DNA of 64,000 bases from Eulemur rufifrons (Eukaryota > Chordata > Mammalia > Primates > Lemuridae), in contig NC_091001.1 in the NCBI RefSeq assembly GCF_041146395.1, positions 101,516,965 to 101,580,964 on the forward strand. The letters run 5' to 3'. The notes beneath the pieces are model-generated. The model did no database searches. It was not told where the DNA came from and worked only from the letters and a program-made list of their open reading frames with translations. Positions 1 through 10,140 of this stretch are shown in pieces (position 1 is the stretch's first letter; every line of letters begins with the position of its first letter). A program made the position numbers and the translations under genes.

Positions 1-92
1 CTTAGCATAGCACCTGGTAACTAACTGGTAGGTACTCATTTAATAAACGGCAGCTCCTATTTCTGTTGCTGCTACTAATACTACTATTATCA
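1..92 (+). repeat. MIR SINE, 3' part, cut by the window edge
   Basis: Resembles the MIR 3' end: an 'agcacctgg' core, then 'tactcatttaataaa', then a run of short ACT/ATT triplets near 75-90. The 5' part lies outside the window. Old and non-coding. Confidence 0.6.
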
Positions 93-769
93 TGAGTGAA
101 ATTTGCACTTGTGAGATTAAGATGCCTTACTGCTTAGTGGGCCGTGCTTCTCCTTTCTGTTTTAGAGGGATGGGAGCATTTTCATTAGTAGACCTGAAGT
201 CTGCTGGGAAAAGTGATTACATCTGGGGATGGTCAAAGTTTCTACCACTGTTTTTGCTAATGTTTGAAAAACAAGCAGAGACGTCAAGGAAGTTTGATGT
301 AATTCAAAACCTTAAATAAAATGTTCAGAGAACTTGAAGATTATAAAATAGAATTTATTCATTATGGGTTGTTTAAAAAATTTTGAAATCCTGAAAATCT
401 TCACTTTTCTTTGCAGGTGGAGGCATAGGTTAAATCTTGTTTCCTGAACCTCTTCACCTAATGGATTCACTGAGTGAGTTTTTTCCCCTTTTTATGCTTG
501 AGTCCAGAGGTACTGTGCTCATTTTTAAAAGTTAGATGCATACTTCTGCAGATGAAAGACATGACAATCTTGTTTTCTCAACATCATTTAGAAAACAAAC
601 TTAACTTCAAATGGCACACAAGATCACCCAGATTGGGTCTTGGGATTCATCCAGTCTCCTACCATTAACACTAGGATCTGCTGGCTGAAAAACTAGTTAT
701 TCTAGTGGACAATGGGTTTCCTGGAAGTGTTTGATATGATGGATAAAACGGGCAAATATTTGTATTGGT
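93..769. other. Unique sequence, no gene seen
   Basis: Short open frames only (75 and 64 codons), with no domain I recognise and no repeat family I can name. Confidence 0.5.
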
Positions 770-889
770 CTTTACTGTTTATAAAGTGTTGGTAGCATAC
801 TTTATCTCGCAGATCCTAAGAACGTCTCACAGAGTCCTCTCCCTCTTACTTGGGGTGAAGAAACTGAGTCTGATAGGTAAAGGGACCCA
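770..889 (-). repeat. MIR SINE, left half, split by an LTR
   Basis: Reads as the reverse complement of MIR. The segment 'gaagaaactgagtctgata' matches the conserved region that usually reads 'gaggaaactgaggc'. The match stops where the MLT2-type LTR begins and appears to resume at 1358-1430, so the LTR probably landed inside this SINE. Confidence 0.55.
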
Positions 890-1357
890 TGATAGTTAGT
901 TTTATGTCATCTTGACAGCATCAGGGGATGCCCAGATATCTGGTTAAACATTATTTCTGAATGTGTCTGTGAGGGTGTTTCTGGATGAGATGAGCATTGG
1001 AATTGGTGGGCTCAGTAAAGTAGATTTCCATCTCCAATGTGGGTGGGCATTACCCAATTTACTGAGGGCCTGAATAGAACAAAAAGGTGGAGGAAGGAGG
1101 AATTCACCTCTTTTTTTTTTTTTTTTTTCCCCTGCCTTGTTGCTTGAGCTGGGCCACACCGCGTCTCGTCTTTTTGTGCCTTTGGCCTGGGATTTACATC
1201 ATTGGCTCCCCTGGTTCTTGGGCTTTCAGACTCAGACTCAATTACAACACTGGCTTTCCTGGGTCTCCTTGGCTTCCATAGTCTTGTAGTCAATTCCTCA
1301 TAATAAATCTCCTTCAACATCTTGTTGGGCTCTGTTTCTCTGGGAAACCCTAACACA
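890..1357 (+). mobile_element. Solo LTR, MLT2-type (ERVL)
   Basis: Matches remembered MLT2 landmarks in order: 'tagttagttttatgtcatct', 'cccagatatctggttaaaca', 'tgtctgtgagggtgtttct', 'gcctgaatagaacaaaaagg', 'cataataaatctcct' and a terminal 'ctgtttctctgggaaaccct'. It begins TG and ends CA. A short direct repeat ACCCA lies at 885-889 and 1360-1364, close to both ends, which fits a 5-bp ERVL target duplication. An 18-base T run at 1111-1128 interrupts the element. No internal retroviral sequence is present. Confidence 0.82.
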
Positions 1358-1430
1358 GAACCCATACCAAGCCACCCTTCTATTCAGAAGGGCTTCAATG
1401 CAGTCTCCTTAAACTATACCTTAGAGATAG
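1358..1430 (-). repeat. MIR SINE, right half after the LTR
   Basis: The segment 'ttcaatgcagtctccttaaa' resembles the 'gaacccaggcagtctgactcc' zone of reverse-complement MIR. It continues the fragment at 770-889. Weak on its own, supported by context. Confidence 0.4.
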
Positions 1431-3674
1431 GTTGCCTTAGAACTTGGGTGGGGAACACTGTTAAAAATTACTCACAAGGATCAGAATTAGCTAAGCCTTC
1501 CAGAAAACACAGCATATCTGTGTGGGACTGACCTGAGGGAACATGAACCCAATCCCCCTGTTGGAAGAACGGGCCATTCCCTCAAAGAGCTCTTGGAGTT
1601 GTCAAGGTATGTGGCTCAAGGGTGCTAGATCCAGAAATAAAAGGCTTTGTGATTCCTAGTCTAGGATTCTTTCCACTAAATCTTGCTTCTGAGTTTAAAT
1701 GCAATCTTGTTCCTTATGGAGATGTGCTACTTAGTTCACCCCTTCTCGTTTGGTTTTCTTCTATGGCTGGTTAGTTAGGATTTCCCCTGAGAAAAAGATG
1801 TTAGACATTCATGTTCTCCTTGACCTTCTGAAAATGCACATGGCTTTGGGTTGTTTTTCCTTTTTGTTTCACCACCCTACTAGGCCGAGAATTCTTTAGG
1901 GGTGGGAAATTGTGGCTGCCATTTTAAAATTATAAAAATCAAAGAGTTTTATCCCTGATTGGGGACCTTAAAAATGCACGTGATTACTTGTTGCTGATGG
2001 CAGTTTTCCAGAGGTAAATGGATGGGTGGGGGACTTTGAGACAGTACCAGGAATCCTATATAATCAGTGCCTCTGGCCTTCAAGGCTTGAAGACTGCTCA
2101 TTCTGGAACCTTTTATGTGTCCTTATAATAACCAGTTGATGATTGACCATGCATATGAAGAGAAAGATTAAAGATTTCTTACCAAAATCTTTTGGCCTCA
2201 ACTTCTGGCATATATTACATTTACAACAGCCAATTATTTGAATAAATGTTAAATGTTAAGAAATGGGCTTTGGTAACATTTCTTACTCCATCTTGGTCAG
2301 GCAACTAAAAGTGCATTTTTGAATCCTCATGGCATTGGCATTTTTCATTCTTCCACTGGAGTGCTGCATTTCAATAACAGAGAGAACTCCAGGAGGGGAG
2401 CCCTTGTAATGGGATCAAACCACAGAGACAGACATCTGTTTGGAAGACTCCGGCTCATCTCTCATTTCCCCAAAGCACTTCATCAAGGTTAAATAAGAAA
2501 ACATTTGGCTTCCACTTTTATGCCTTGTACTCCTAAAACTATCCTGGACTATGTAATCACGTTTTCTTGCTAACTTGGGGCCAAGTGTGGATCAGGTGTC
2601 TCTGCTTTACCTGGCCTGGATGATGGTAATAATCAAGTTCAACACTTAATTGTCAAGTTTCTCTTTGCCTTTGTGCTGTTTAGACAGAATTTCAGAAAGC
2701 TTATAAAGTCCCAGCCATAAATAAAACAAGATTGCACACAGGGGCACGGAAAATGCAACATTTATGAAGCCCCAGATGCAGAGCAGAGGGAATTCAGAGT
2801 GAAATATTTAATTACTTCATCATTGAAAACTAATTGCCAATTGGGGAGTGTTTTCATTTGTGGAACGTAGATTGATTAGCAGGATCACCAAAGTTCCAGT
2901 TTCCTTACTACTGATTACATCTTTCATAGAAGAAAAATGGGTTAGTTTTAACAAGCTCAAGTCAGACTAGAGACAAGCAGGGTTACCAAAGAGTGATTGC
3001 ACAGGATTAGTGTTATTCAATAGGAGAAGGGGTATTGAGTTCAGATTTTTTTCCTGATAGACTATTAGAGATAAATTTTACATTTGGGATTTACTTTTCT
3101 GTAATAGGTAAGGTTGTATTTTTCATTCAGGAAGTTACTTGGTTTGTTCCATAAAATGTTTCCATCAATGTTATATAACGTTCAGTGACCTGGAGCCCTG
3201 AGGCAAAGTTTTGTCCCAGATACTGGACAAAGATATATTGCTTAAAGACCAAGTTTGGAAAATTAGGCCCTCTGTAGCAACTTTTCTAACACCAAAATAT
3301 AAAACCTGTGGCTTTCTCATGATGGAGCGCCCTGATCAACAGGAGTGAGACTCTAACGGGGCAGAACTTTGTGAGAAGACTTTTCTTGGCGGGCGGGTGG
3401 AGGTGCATTGTTTGGCTCCCATATGCCCAGGCTTGCTTCTCCTTCTCAGGAGATCTTCCTGTTACCCGGGTGTCTTTCCTGCCCTTGTCAACTTTGCTCT
3501 GCAGAAAGATGGATTTAAGTCAGTGTAGCTCCTGATCTCTCTTTAAGACAGAAAGTAATTTTAGGACCCAATCTGCAGGTTGGCTCCTGAAATGGCTGTG
3601 CAGGCCATTGGCGTGGAGGTTCTTGCTGTGGGCCACATTCAGAGGTGGCCTGACACAGAAGGAGGAATGCTGGG
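1431..3674. other. Long unique stretch, no gene; possible conserved element near 2690-2900
   Basis: I see no open frame worth calling and no repeat I can name. Around 2800-2880 there are several homeodomain-type cores close together (TTAATTA, CTAATTG, CCAATTGG, TGATTAG), which is why this part is raised as a finding. Conservation cannot be judged from one sequence. Confidence 0.45.
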
Positions 3675-3825
3675 GAAGGGTCGGAGACCTGCGTTCCAGG
3701 TCTGGGTCTGCCACTTACTACGTGTCCTCGGGTACGTGAATTGATTGTTGAGTTCATTCCTCGTGGATTGCCTGCGAGGATCATAGGAGATAGGGAATGG
3801 GCCCGGGCACTGAAAGGGCTAAAGT
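3675..3825 (+). repeat. MIR SINE
   Basis: Forward MIR landmarks: 'gggtctgccacttactacgt', 'tgtcctcgggtacgtgaatt' and a weak 'gaggatcatag'. Diverged and shortened in the middle. Confidence 0.65.
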
Positions 3826-4509
3826 ATTGTTCAGATTAAAATGATTACTTTAATTGCATTGTCTACTAAGATCAATCGCTTGGATGCTACAAGTGGTGAC
3901 TTAGATATGCCTTACAAAAATTAGTTCTGCCTAATTTTACTCCATACTGGAATTGGGGTTTCTACTTTGAAATGCAGACAAACATCTAAACTCTGGTCCA
4001 TGAGCCAGAGTGACTTCCCTCCTGGCCAACGTACTCCTTTGACGGTTGAGCCTGCGCCAAGACTTTCCCAGAACAGCAAGAGCCCTCTGATGTGAATGCT
4101 TGGTCTGGCGTCAATGACAAGTTTTGGAATCACTTGCCTCTCACCCCTCCTGTCTGTAGTGAGCCTCCTACTCACCTGGCTTGCTGGATGTCCCAGAGCT
4201 AGCTATGGATGGCCCCAGGTGAGGCCATGACCTCCTCTTAAAATGGATGACCTGTGTGTGATGTATGCAATAGAATCACTACTGTCTCCAGGAAGGAACT
4301 TAAACTTGAGGGTTTTACACAGTCCTCGGGTTAAGACTCTTTTAGGACTTAGAAATTGATGGAAATTCAATTCCGGGGCTCCAGAGGGACAGCCTTGGAG
4401 GAGCAGACCGGACAGAGATGTTAAATCACTCCCCAGTGTATCACTTTGCAACTTTGGCCCCACAGCAAGGCAGAGATTGCTGCCGGACACTGTAGGCCAG
4501 TGTCAAAAT
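3826..4509. other. Unique sequence, no gene seen
   Basis: Minus-strand open frames of 84 and 95 codons overlap this stretch. Neither shows a recognisable domain, and their length is ordinary for chance. Confidence 0.5.
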
Positions 4510-5110
4510 AGACATGTTTAAAGGAGATGAAGCCACAAGACAAATGATTTAAAAAACCCAAAAATTTTAGACATTAAAGGTTTACAGAAATAAGTGAATA
4601 ACAGAGGAAAGTCTTAAAATTTAGAAAGACAAGAAATGAAATGTTGGAATATTTAAAAAGAACATTGTTATAAAAAGAGGGGAAATTAAAGCGATTAAAA
4701 TAGCTAAAGGTAACTTAAAAGTTAAAAAGAAATTTTGGCAAAACAAAAAAAAAGAGAATCAAAGAAATATTAAGAGAGTTGGAGAAATAACAAAAAAGTA
4801 AAACTGAAGAGCTGAAGGGAAGAAACAGGAAAAAATGGAAATCCAAAAGTAAAAGTTTTGACAGATATTAAAACACGGTAAAGAACACTCAAAAGACCAA
4901 TAGTACTTTAATAATGCAAAAAGAGGCAAAATATAAACTTTTTAAAAAAGTGCCTCAAAAAGTGACAAACTCGTCCAAATTTTTATGACTCTTAAACAGA
5001 GGCAATCAAAAAAAATTCTTTTTAATGGTGAAGTATTTACAAATTCTGGCAGAGTCCTGGGTATTTATCTTGTGAATATTTGTGGTACATTTTAAAGGAG
5101 ATTCTTAAAT
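4510..5110. repeat. A-rich, purine-biased tract, possibly an old LINE body
   Basis: For about 600 bases the plus strand is heavily A-rich, with many AAA/AAG runs and few C residues. Ancient L1 or HAL1 ORF1 regions have this look, but I cannot align it to a family. It carries no open frame. Confidence 0.4.
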
Positions 5111-5359
5111 AAGATTCCTTTGGGCCGGGAGCATTGGCCTCTCCTCTCATTTTTGATAGAAAATTTCAAATTTTCTTAGGTTTCTGTAATGCACCATGCA
5201 AACATAAGGTCAGCATGAGTTTCTTAGGAGATTGCCTGCTGAAGGGCTTTTGTATGGAAATTTTGGACCCCTCCGGCTGGGAGTAGAGAGATACCACTCT
5301 AGCCCTTGGTTCTAGCAAGGCAGAGGTATCTTAGTAAAGGAAGAGCTATCAACTCTTGA

Positions 5360-5530
5360 GGACTTATGTGCCTGGCAGCACAGCTAGACAATTTACATCT
5401 CATTCAGTCCTCACAACAGCATTATGAGATAGGTTCTGTTAATATTTCAGTGTTACCATGAGATTTATCTACCCCGGTTAAATCATATATCTACGTCCCC
5501 CAGCTATCAGCGCTGAAGCTGGCACTGAAG
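5360..5530 (-). repeat. MIR SINE
   Basis: Reverse-complement MIR landmarks: 'tcagtcctcacaacagcatt', 'atgagataggttctgttaat' and 'cccccagctatcag'. Confidence 0.7.
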
Positions 5531-5560
5531 TCCAGCTGTTGACTCCGAAGTCCAGCTGTT
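5527..5560 (+). repeat. Two-copy 20-bp tandem duplication
   Basis: 'gaagtccagctgtt' occurs at 5527-5540 and again at 5547-5560. It overlaps the edge of the MIR and looks like a local slippage duplication. Confidence 0.75.
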
Positions 5561-5814
5561 CTTAACCTCTGCCCCTCCTGCCTCCCATCTGCCTGCATTG
5601 CCTCCAGGGGCCCAGCCTCTGCCTTGGTCCCAAAGAGCAAAACCACTTTCTTTGAAAGCAGTAGTTTGTGCTAATGGTCCTCTTTAATCACCAGCTATGA
5701 TTGGACAGTAACACGTGCACTTGTCAAAGGCTATTAGGACACATCAGCAGGTGATAACACGTTGACAAGTTCTCCAAATGCCCATTGCATTTGCTGGCCG
5801 GGGAGGGCTGGGGA

Positions 5815-5925
5815 TGGACTGTAAACTCCAGGAGGGTGGGGGACACATTTTTCTTGATTTCTCTCAGGCTCACCTTGAGCTTGGCACCTCACAGAGCCAC
5901 GATTTCAATAAATAAAAAAGGTGAT
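5815..5925 (+). repeat. L2 LINE, 3' end fragment
   Basis: 'gactgtaaactccaggaggg' and 'tttcaataaataaa' match the 'gactgtaagctccttgaggg ... caataaatg' tail of L2. Confidence 0.6.
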
Positions 5926-6500
5926 TTGATGCTGCATTTACTAATTAGATCAAAGGGACAAACCAAATGTGGTTTTGGTGACATAAAGATGATGTCAATC
6001 ACGTTTTCTCTTTTTCTTCCTTCTTACCCTGCTCCTTGAAGAGTACTGAGGTGAAGCCTACCTTGGGTCTTCTACAGCCTATTGGCGGAGGGCAGTGGGC
6101 TCAGTTCTTTAGAGAAGTCACATTCACGGAGCGAAGGGGTGGGGGACAACACTCCGATGTGTGGTGTGGGGCATCTTGAACAGCACTGCTGCCCAGAAAC
6201 CTTCCTCCCTCGGGACATCCCTCCACGAGAACCCCTCCTTTGGTTAAGTTCCTGTTTCTAGGAAACTGATAATAATAAGCAGATATGTTATCAGGAAGGA
6301 AACACATAAACTTATCTGAAGCCTCTGACACTTGACTGCTGGGTAGCTGGTGACACAAATAACAAGATCCTGATTATTGGTAAATAAGGGGGAAAGTAGA
6401 GGTGGGAGAGGGGGAGAAAAGGTCTTGAGGGTGGAGATCCCGGGATGGTGGAGGAAGGAGGAGAATATCATTGTCTGTCTGCTACGTGGGTTTGCTTAGG
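5926..6500. other. Unique sequence, no gene seen
   Basis: Overlapping minus-strand frames of 85 and 75 codons share no family features. The 6360-6470 part is G/A-rich. Confidence 0.5.
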
Positions 6501-6504
6501 CAAT

Positions 6505-6645
6505 GCCATCTCCTAGAGGACAGTTGGCTGTGTTTTGCTCACCTCTGTATTTCCCCTGCATCAGGTTCAGGGCCTGACATGGAGAAGGAACTCCATAACT
6601 GAGTGGGTATTCTGGTTGTTGAATGAATGAAGGAAGAAACAGGTT
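6505..6645 (+). repeat. L2 LINE, 3' end
   Basis: 'cctctgtatttcccctgcat' and the terminal 'ttgttgaatgaatgaaggaa' are typical of the L2 3' end. Confidence 0.7.
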
Positions 6646-6714
6646 GGCTTCGCATTGGTTCTGTCGCTATGGGGAGTGAGCATGAAAGGATCACCAGGAG
6701 AGACTAGATCAGAA

Positions 6715-6860
6715 AGGAGAAAACAAAGCAAGCGTTACCGAGCACAGAGCCAGTAGGCAGCGCTGTGTCAGGCGTGGCAGAGGATGTAGACACGTGGAGC
6801 CCGTCCCGCCCTTAGGGAGCTTCCTGGGCAGCTGGGGTGACAAGTTACATCGTAAACAAG
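6715..6860 (-). repeat. L2 LINE fragment
   Basis: Reverse-complement L2: 'gcgctgtgtcaggcgtggca', 'cgcccttagggagctt' and 'aagttacatcgtaaacaag' follow the order of the L2 3' region read backwards. Moderately diverged. Confidence 0.5.
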
Positions 6861-6879
6861 GAACATGGTTTAAAAATAC

Positions 6880-7492
6880 GTGTGTTTTTACCTCACCAGT
6901 AATGCGAGAAATAGGTATCATATGCTTCCTGACATGCACGAGGGCACATCGTCACTTCTGTGGCATGCTGGCCAGAAATGCACCACCTGAACCTAATCAG
7001 GAGAAAACATCAGAGGAGCCCAAATTCAGTTGTCTTCAAAAATGTCAAGGTCATACAATGTGTGATCCTGGATGGGATCCAGGGAAAACAGTTATAAAAA
7101 ACAACTCACAAAACTTTTGCTATAAAGGATACGACTGAGATAATTAGCAAAATGTGAATATGACCTGTAGCTTAGATGATAATACATATCAATGTTAATT
7201 TCTGATTTCAATAATTTTACTGTGGTGGTACGAGAGGATGTCCTTGTTTTATGATATACAGAGGTATTTAGACATAAAAGGGCATTATGTTTGCAACTTA
7301 ATCTCAAAGCGTTGAGAAAAATGTAAATATGTGTGTGCGTGTTTAGAGAAAGAGAGAATGAGGAAGTAAATGTGCTAAAGTGTTAACATTTGGATGATCT
7401 AGGTGAAACATATATAGGAATTCTTTATACTATTTTTGCAACTTTCCCATAAATTGGATTGTTTGATTATTTCAAAATAAAGACTTTAAAAA
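6880..7492 (+). repeat. Old L1 (L1M-type) 3' UTR, good preservation
   Basis: A run of landmarks follows an old L1 3' UTR: 'cttctgtggcatgctggcca', 'cctaatcaggagaaaacatc', 'caaaaatgtcaaggtcat', 'gtgtgatcctggatgggatc', 'gagaatgaggaagtaaatg', 'actatttttgcaact', and a tail at 'tatttcaaaataaag'. Truncated at its 5' side; no ORF2 is present. Subfamily uncertain. Confidence 0.75.
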
Positions 7493-7530
7493 TACATGTG
7501 TACATATATACATTCCTGTATTCCTGCATG

Positions 7531-7768
7531 GATGAGTAGTGTAGCACAGTGGTGAAGAACACAGGCCAGACTTTCTGGGTCTAAACCCTGGCCATACCAC
7601 TTGTGAGCTGTGTTACTTTTTGCTTAAGCTGTCTGAGCCTGAATAACACTGGATCACACTGGTGCCTACATTGGCTGGTTGTGAGAGTTAAATGAGTTAA
7701 AGCCTGTGATGAGCGTAAAACAGTGCAAGCACGTGATGAGGATGCAGTAAGTGTCAGCTCTTATTACA
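7531..7768 (+). repeat. MIR SINE, nearly full length
   Basis: Contains most of MIR in order: 'tagcacagtggtgaagaaca', 'ctgggtctaaaccctggcca', 'taccacttgtgagctgtgtt', 'gagagttaaatgagttaaag' and the 3' 'cagctcttattac'. Confidence 0.85.
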
Positions 7769-7821
7769 CAATATGGAGCCATATATAATTACTATTAGTA
7801 ATAGGGCATGTGGTACACACA

Positions 7822-8030
7822 CATTTGTTGACCTACTGTGTTATGTTTTCAAATAATTTACATATTTATTACATTAGTCACATGAAGTATAATGGCAAGA
7901 AATATTGCCCCCATTGTATAGATGTGTAAACTGAGACCAAGAAAAGTCATGAAAATTACCTAAGGCCCCACAGCTAATAATTGGTACAACCTTGAACAGA
8001 TCCCAGGTATTCTGATAACTAACCCTAGAG
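7822..8030 (-). repeat. MIR SINE
   Basis: Reverse-complement MIR: 'acctactgtgttatg', 'gcccccattgtatagatgtg', 'taaactgagaccaag' and 'ggccccacagctaataattg'. Confidence 0.8.
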
Positions 8031-8714
8031 GAAATTCTTTTCTACAGGTGTGGCCAGTATCATTTTTCCCACTTGCCTTCTTTTAAACTCTTTGAGTGAG
8101 GAATTTCCTGGGACAAAGTGCATTCATGGGCCTTCCTCATCTGCATTTTTGTCCATTTATCCATTGTCAAAAGCTGTTGTGTGTCTGTTTGGTGGTGGGA
8201 GAGGAGGGGGAAATGTAAGCCTAGATTCTCCCAGAGATTACTGACTGGTTCCTTGAACCAGATTCAAAAATAGTTGGCCAGTCTCTGATCCTGAGGCTAA
8301 ACAGCCTCCCTGTCAGGGGAAACTCCATGCTGCCTTTTGAGAGGCCTTAGAATACAATGTTTGGGCATCTTTATGTAAATGTCATATGTTCTGTCTATAT
8401 CACAGTACATGATGGTATGAATTATAGCAAACACTTATGCATTCTGGAAGCTGTTGATTCTGTTTAGAGAGAGTCTTAAAGTCCCCTTAGACTTCAATCA
8501 TTATCTCTCTTGAAAAAAATAGAAAACCAACAGGAATTTTCTGAGAAACAGCCTTCATCTGGACTTCAGAGGGCCCAGAAACCAGATTCCTGCCTCCCTG
8601 GGTCTTATGATCTTCCGTGGGGCCTCAGCCCGACAGATGTTATTACTATAAACCATCTCTGGCAGCCTCGGATGGAAAGGGAAGCACCTCTCAATTTGTC
8701 AGGGATAATAATAA
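8031..8714. other. Unique sequence, no gene seen
   Basis: A 77-codon plus-strand frame near 8510-8743 has no domain I recognise. No repeat identified. Confidence 0.5.
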
Positions 8715-8930
8715 CTTCCCTGTATTTGCTCACTGCTTTATAATTTGCACAGCTTTGTATTAGACATGTCTATTGATTCTCTCAACAAGCGTGTGTGCTT
8801 CGTGGGAGAGAGGCTGCCATTCCCACTGGGCAGATGATAAAACCAAGGCCTCGTAGATAAACAAATAACTTGCAGGCCAACGCTACAAGGTAGGACCCCT
8901 GGGTCCAGAACCAGTACTATTGACTGACAC
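8715..8930 (-). repeat. MIR SINE
   Basis: Reverse-complement MIR: 'ttcccactgggcagatgata', 'aaaccaaggcctcgtagata' and 'ggacccctgggtccagaacc'. Diverged. Confidence 0.6.
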
Positions 8931-9684
8931 CATCTCTCTAATCCTTACCTCTCTGTTTTTGAGGTTATTTTATTTTATTTTTTGACATTGCTGGTTATGA
9001 ATTATCCACACGTTTATTTACCACCACGTATTCATTCCAGACTGCATCGTCCTGCCATCCTTTCACGCATTTCTGGATTATCTCACCAGCTGTAAGTCTG
9101 CAAGTGCTCAGAGGATGTGCAGATCCTCAACTAGTTGCTTAAAAAGAAGGAAAATTGTGAGAATAAATCTGCCACGGATATCACAAAATGCGTGATAAAG
9201 CAATGGGAACGGTTCTGAATGTTAACTCTTGGTTTACATTTTATGGAGAAAAGCCTTCTGCATCTGCATATCTCATTGAGAGCACAAAATGTCTTCATTC
9301 ATTTAATTATGGTGACCATCGACTTTTGGTCGGGTGCTAAGCTCTCCCCGCTTCCTTCGTCATCTAGGTGAGAGGTTGCATGTTTTTAGCCCACCAGTTT
9401 TAGGAAGGGAGGTTAAAGATGAATTCTACGCCTTTCATCACTATGACCTTTTAAGATCTGAGTGAAATGGGGCTAATCTGATACTTACACTTCCTACCTT
9501 ACTGTGACAAGAAAAGAAAATGTTTTTGAAAGCCTTTTGTGGATTGCAGCCTGTTTCTCAAATACAAGATGGTACCATGGTAATGATAATGCTAAAGACA
9601 ATAAAAATTGTTTCTGGGGGACAGTTACTTCTCTAGTGCTTCCTAAGTCTCTCATAAATGAGAAGAATAAGCGCAATGGATAGA
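8931..9684. other. Unique sequence, no gene seen
   Basis: No gene and no repeat I can name. A short TTTTA run sits near 8965-8985. Confidence 0.45.
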
Positions 9685-9725
9685 ATAGTAAATGTCCTAT
9701 AAATATTGAATGAATGAATTGAAAG
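9685..9725 (+). repeat. L2 LINE tail
   Basis: 'gtcctataaatattgaatga' followed by 'atgaatt' matches the short terminal repeat of L2. Confidence 0.5.
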
Positions 9726-9867
9726 GAACTGTAAATTACTCCTTTAAAATATTTCTATTGAATCAAGACGTTTGCTCCCGTAAACATTTCCTTAGCAGGT
9801 ACTAAAATGAGAAGCCTTTATGTTTTTACCACTAACATATAGCATATAGAAAGCCTTCTACTCCTAG

Positions 9868-10140
9868 TCATTCTTTAAAACTAGGCTCAGTTATCACCTT
9901 CTCCAGGAAGCCTTCTTGGACTCACCATTCCTCTTCAACTAGGCTGGATAAAATGGCCCATCTCTGTTGCTATAATATGTGTGCTTATTTCTACTGCACG
10001 TATGGTGTTGTAATCACCTGCTTATGTGCTCTCTTACCCTCTAGATTGTATCTTAATCATCTTTGCGTCCTAAATGTCCAGTGCAATTCTTGGCATGTTA
10101 TTTTTGCCTTAGGAAATGTTTTCTGAATGCATGGCCAAAC
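9868..10140 (+). repeat. L2 LINE, 3' region
   Basis: 'caccttctccaggaagcctt' and 'cttggactcacc', then 'ctagattgtatcttaat', follow the L2 3' region in order. Confidence 0.75.

Noticed and set aside
7531..7768. tRNA gene suggested by tRNA-like words
   Set aside because: These belong to the tRNA-derived head of MIR; no complete cloverleaf is visible.
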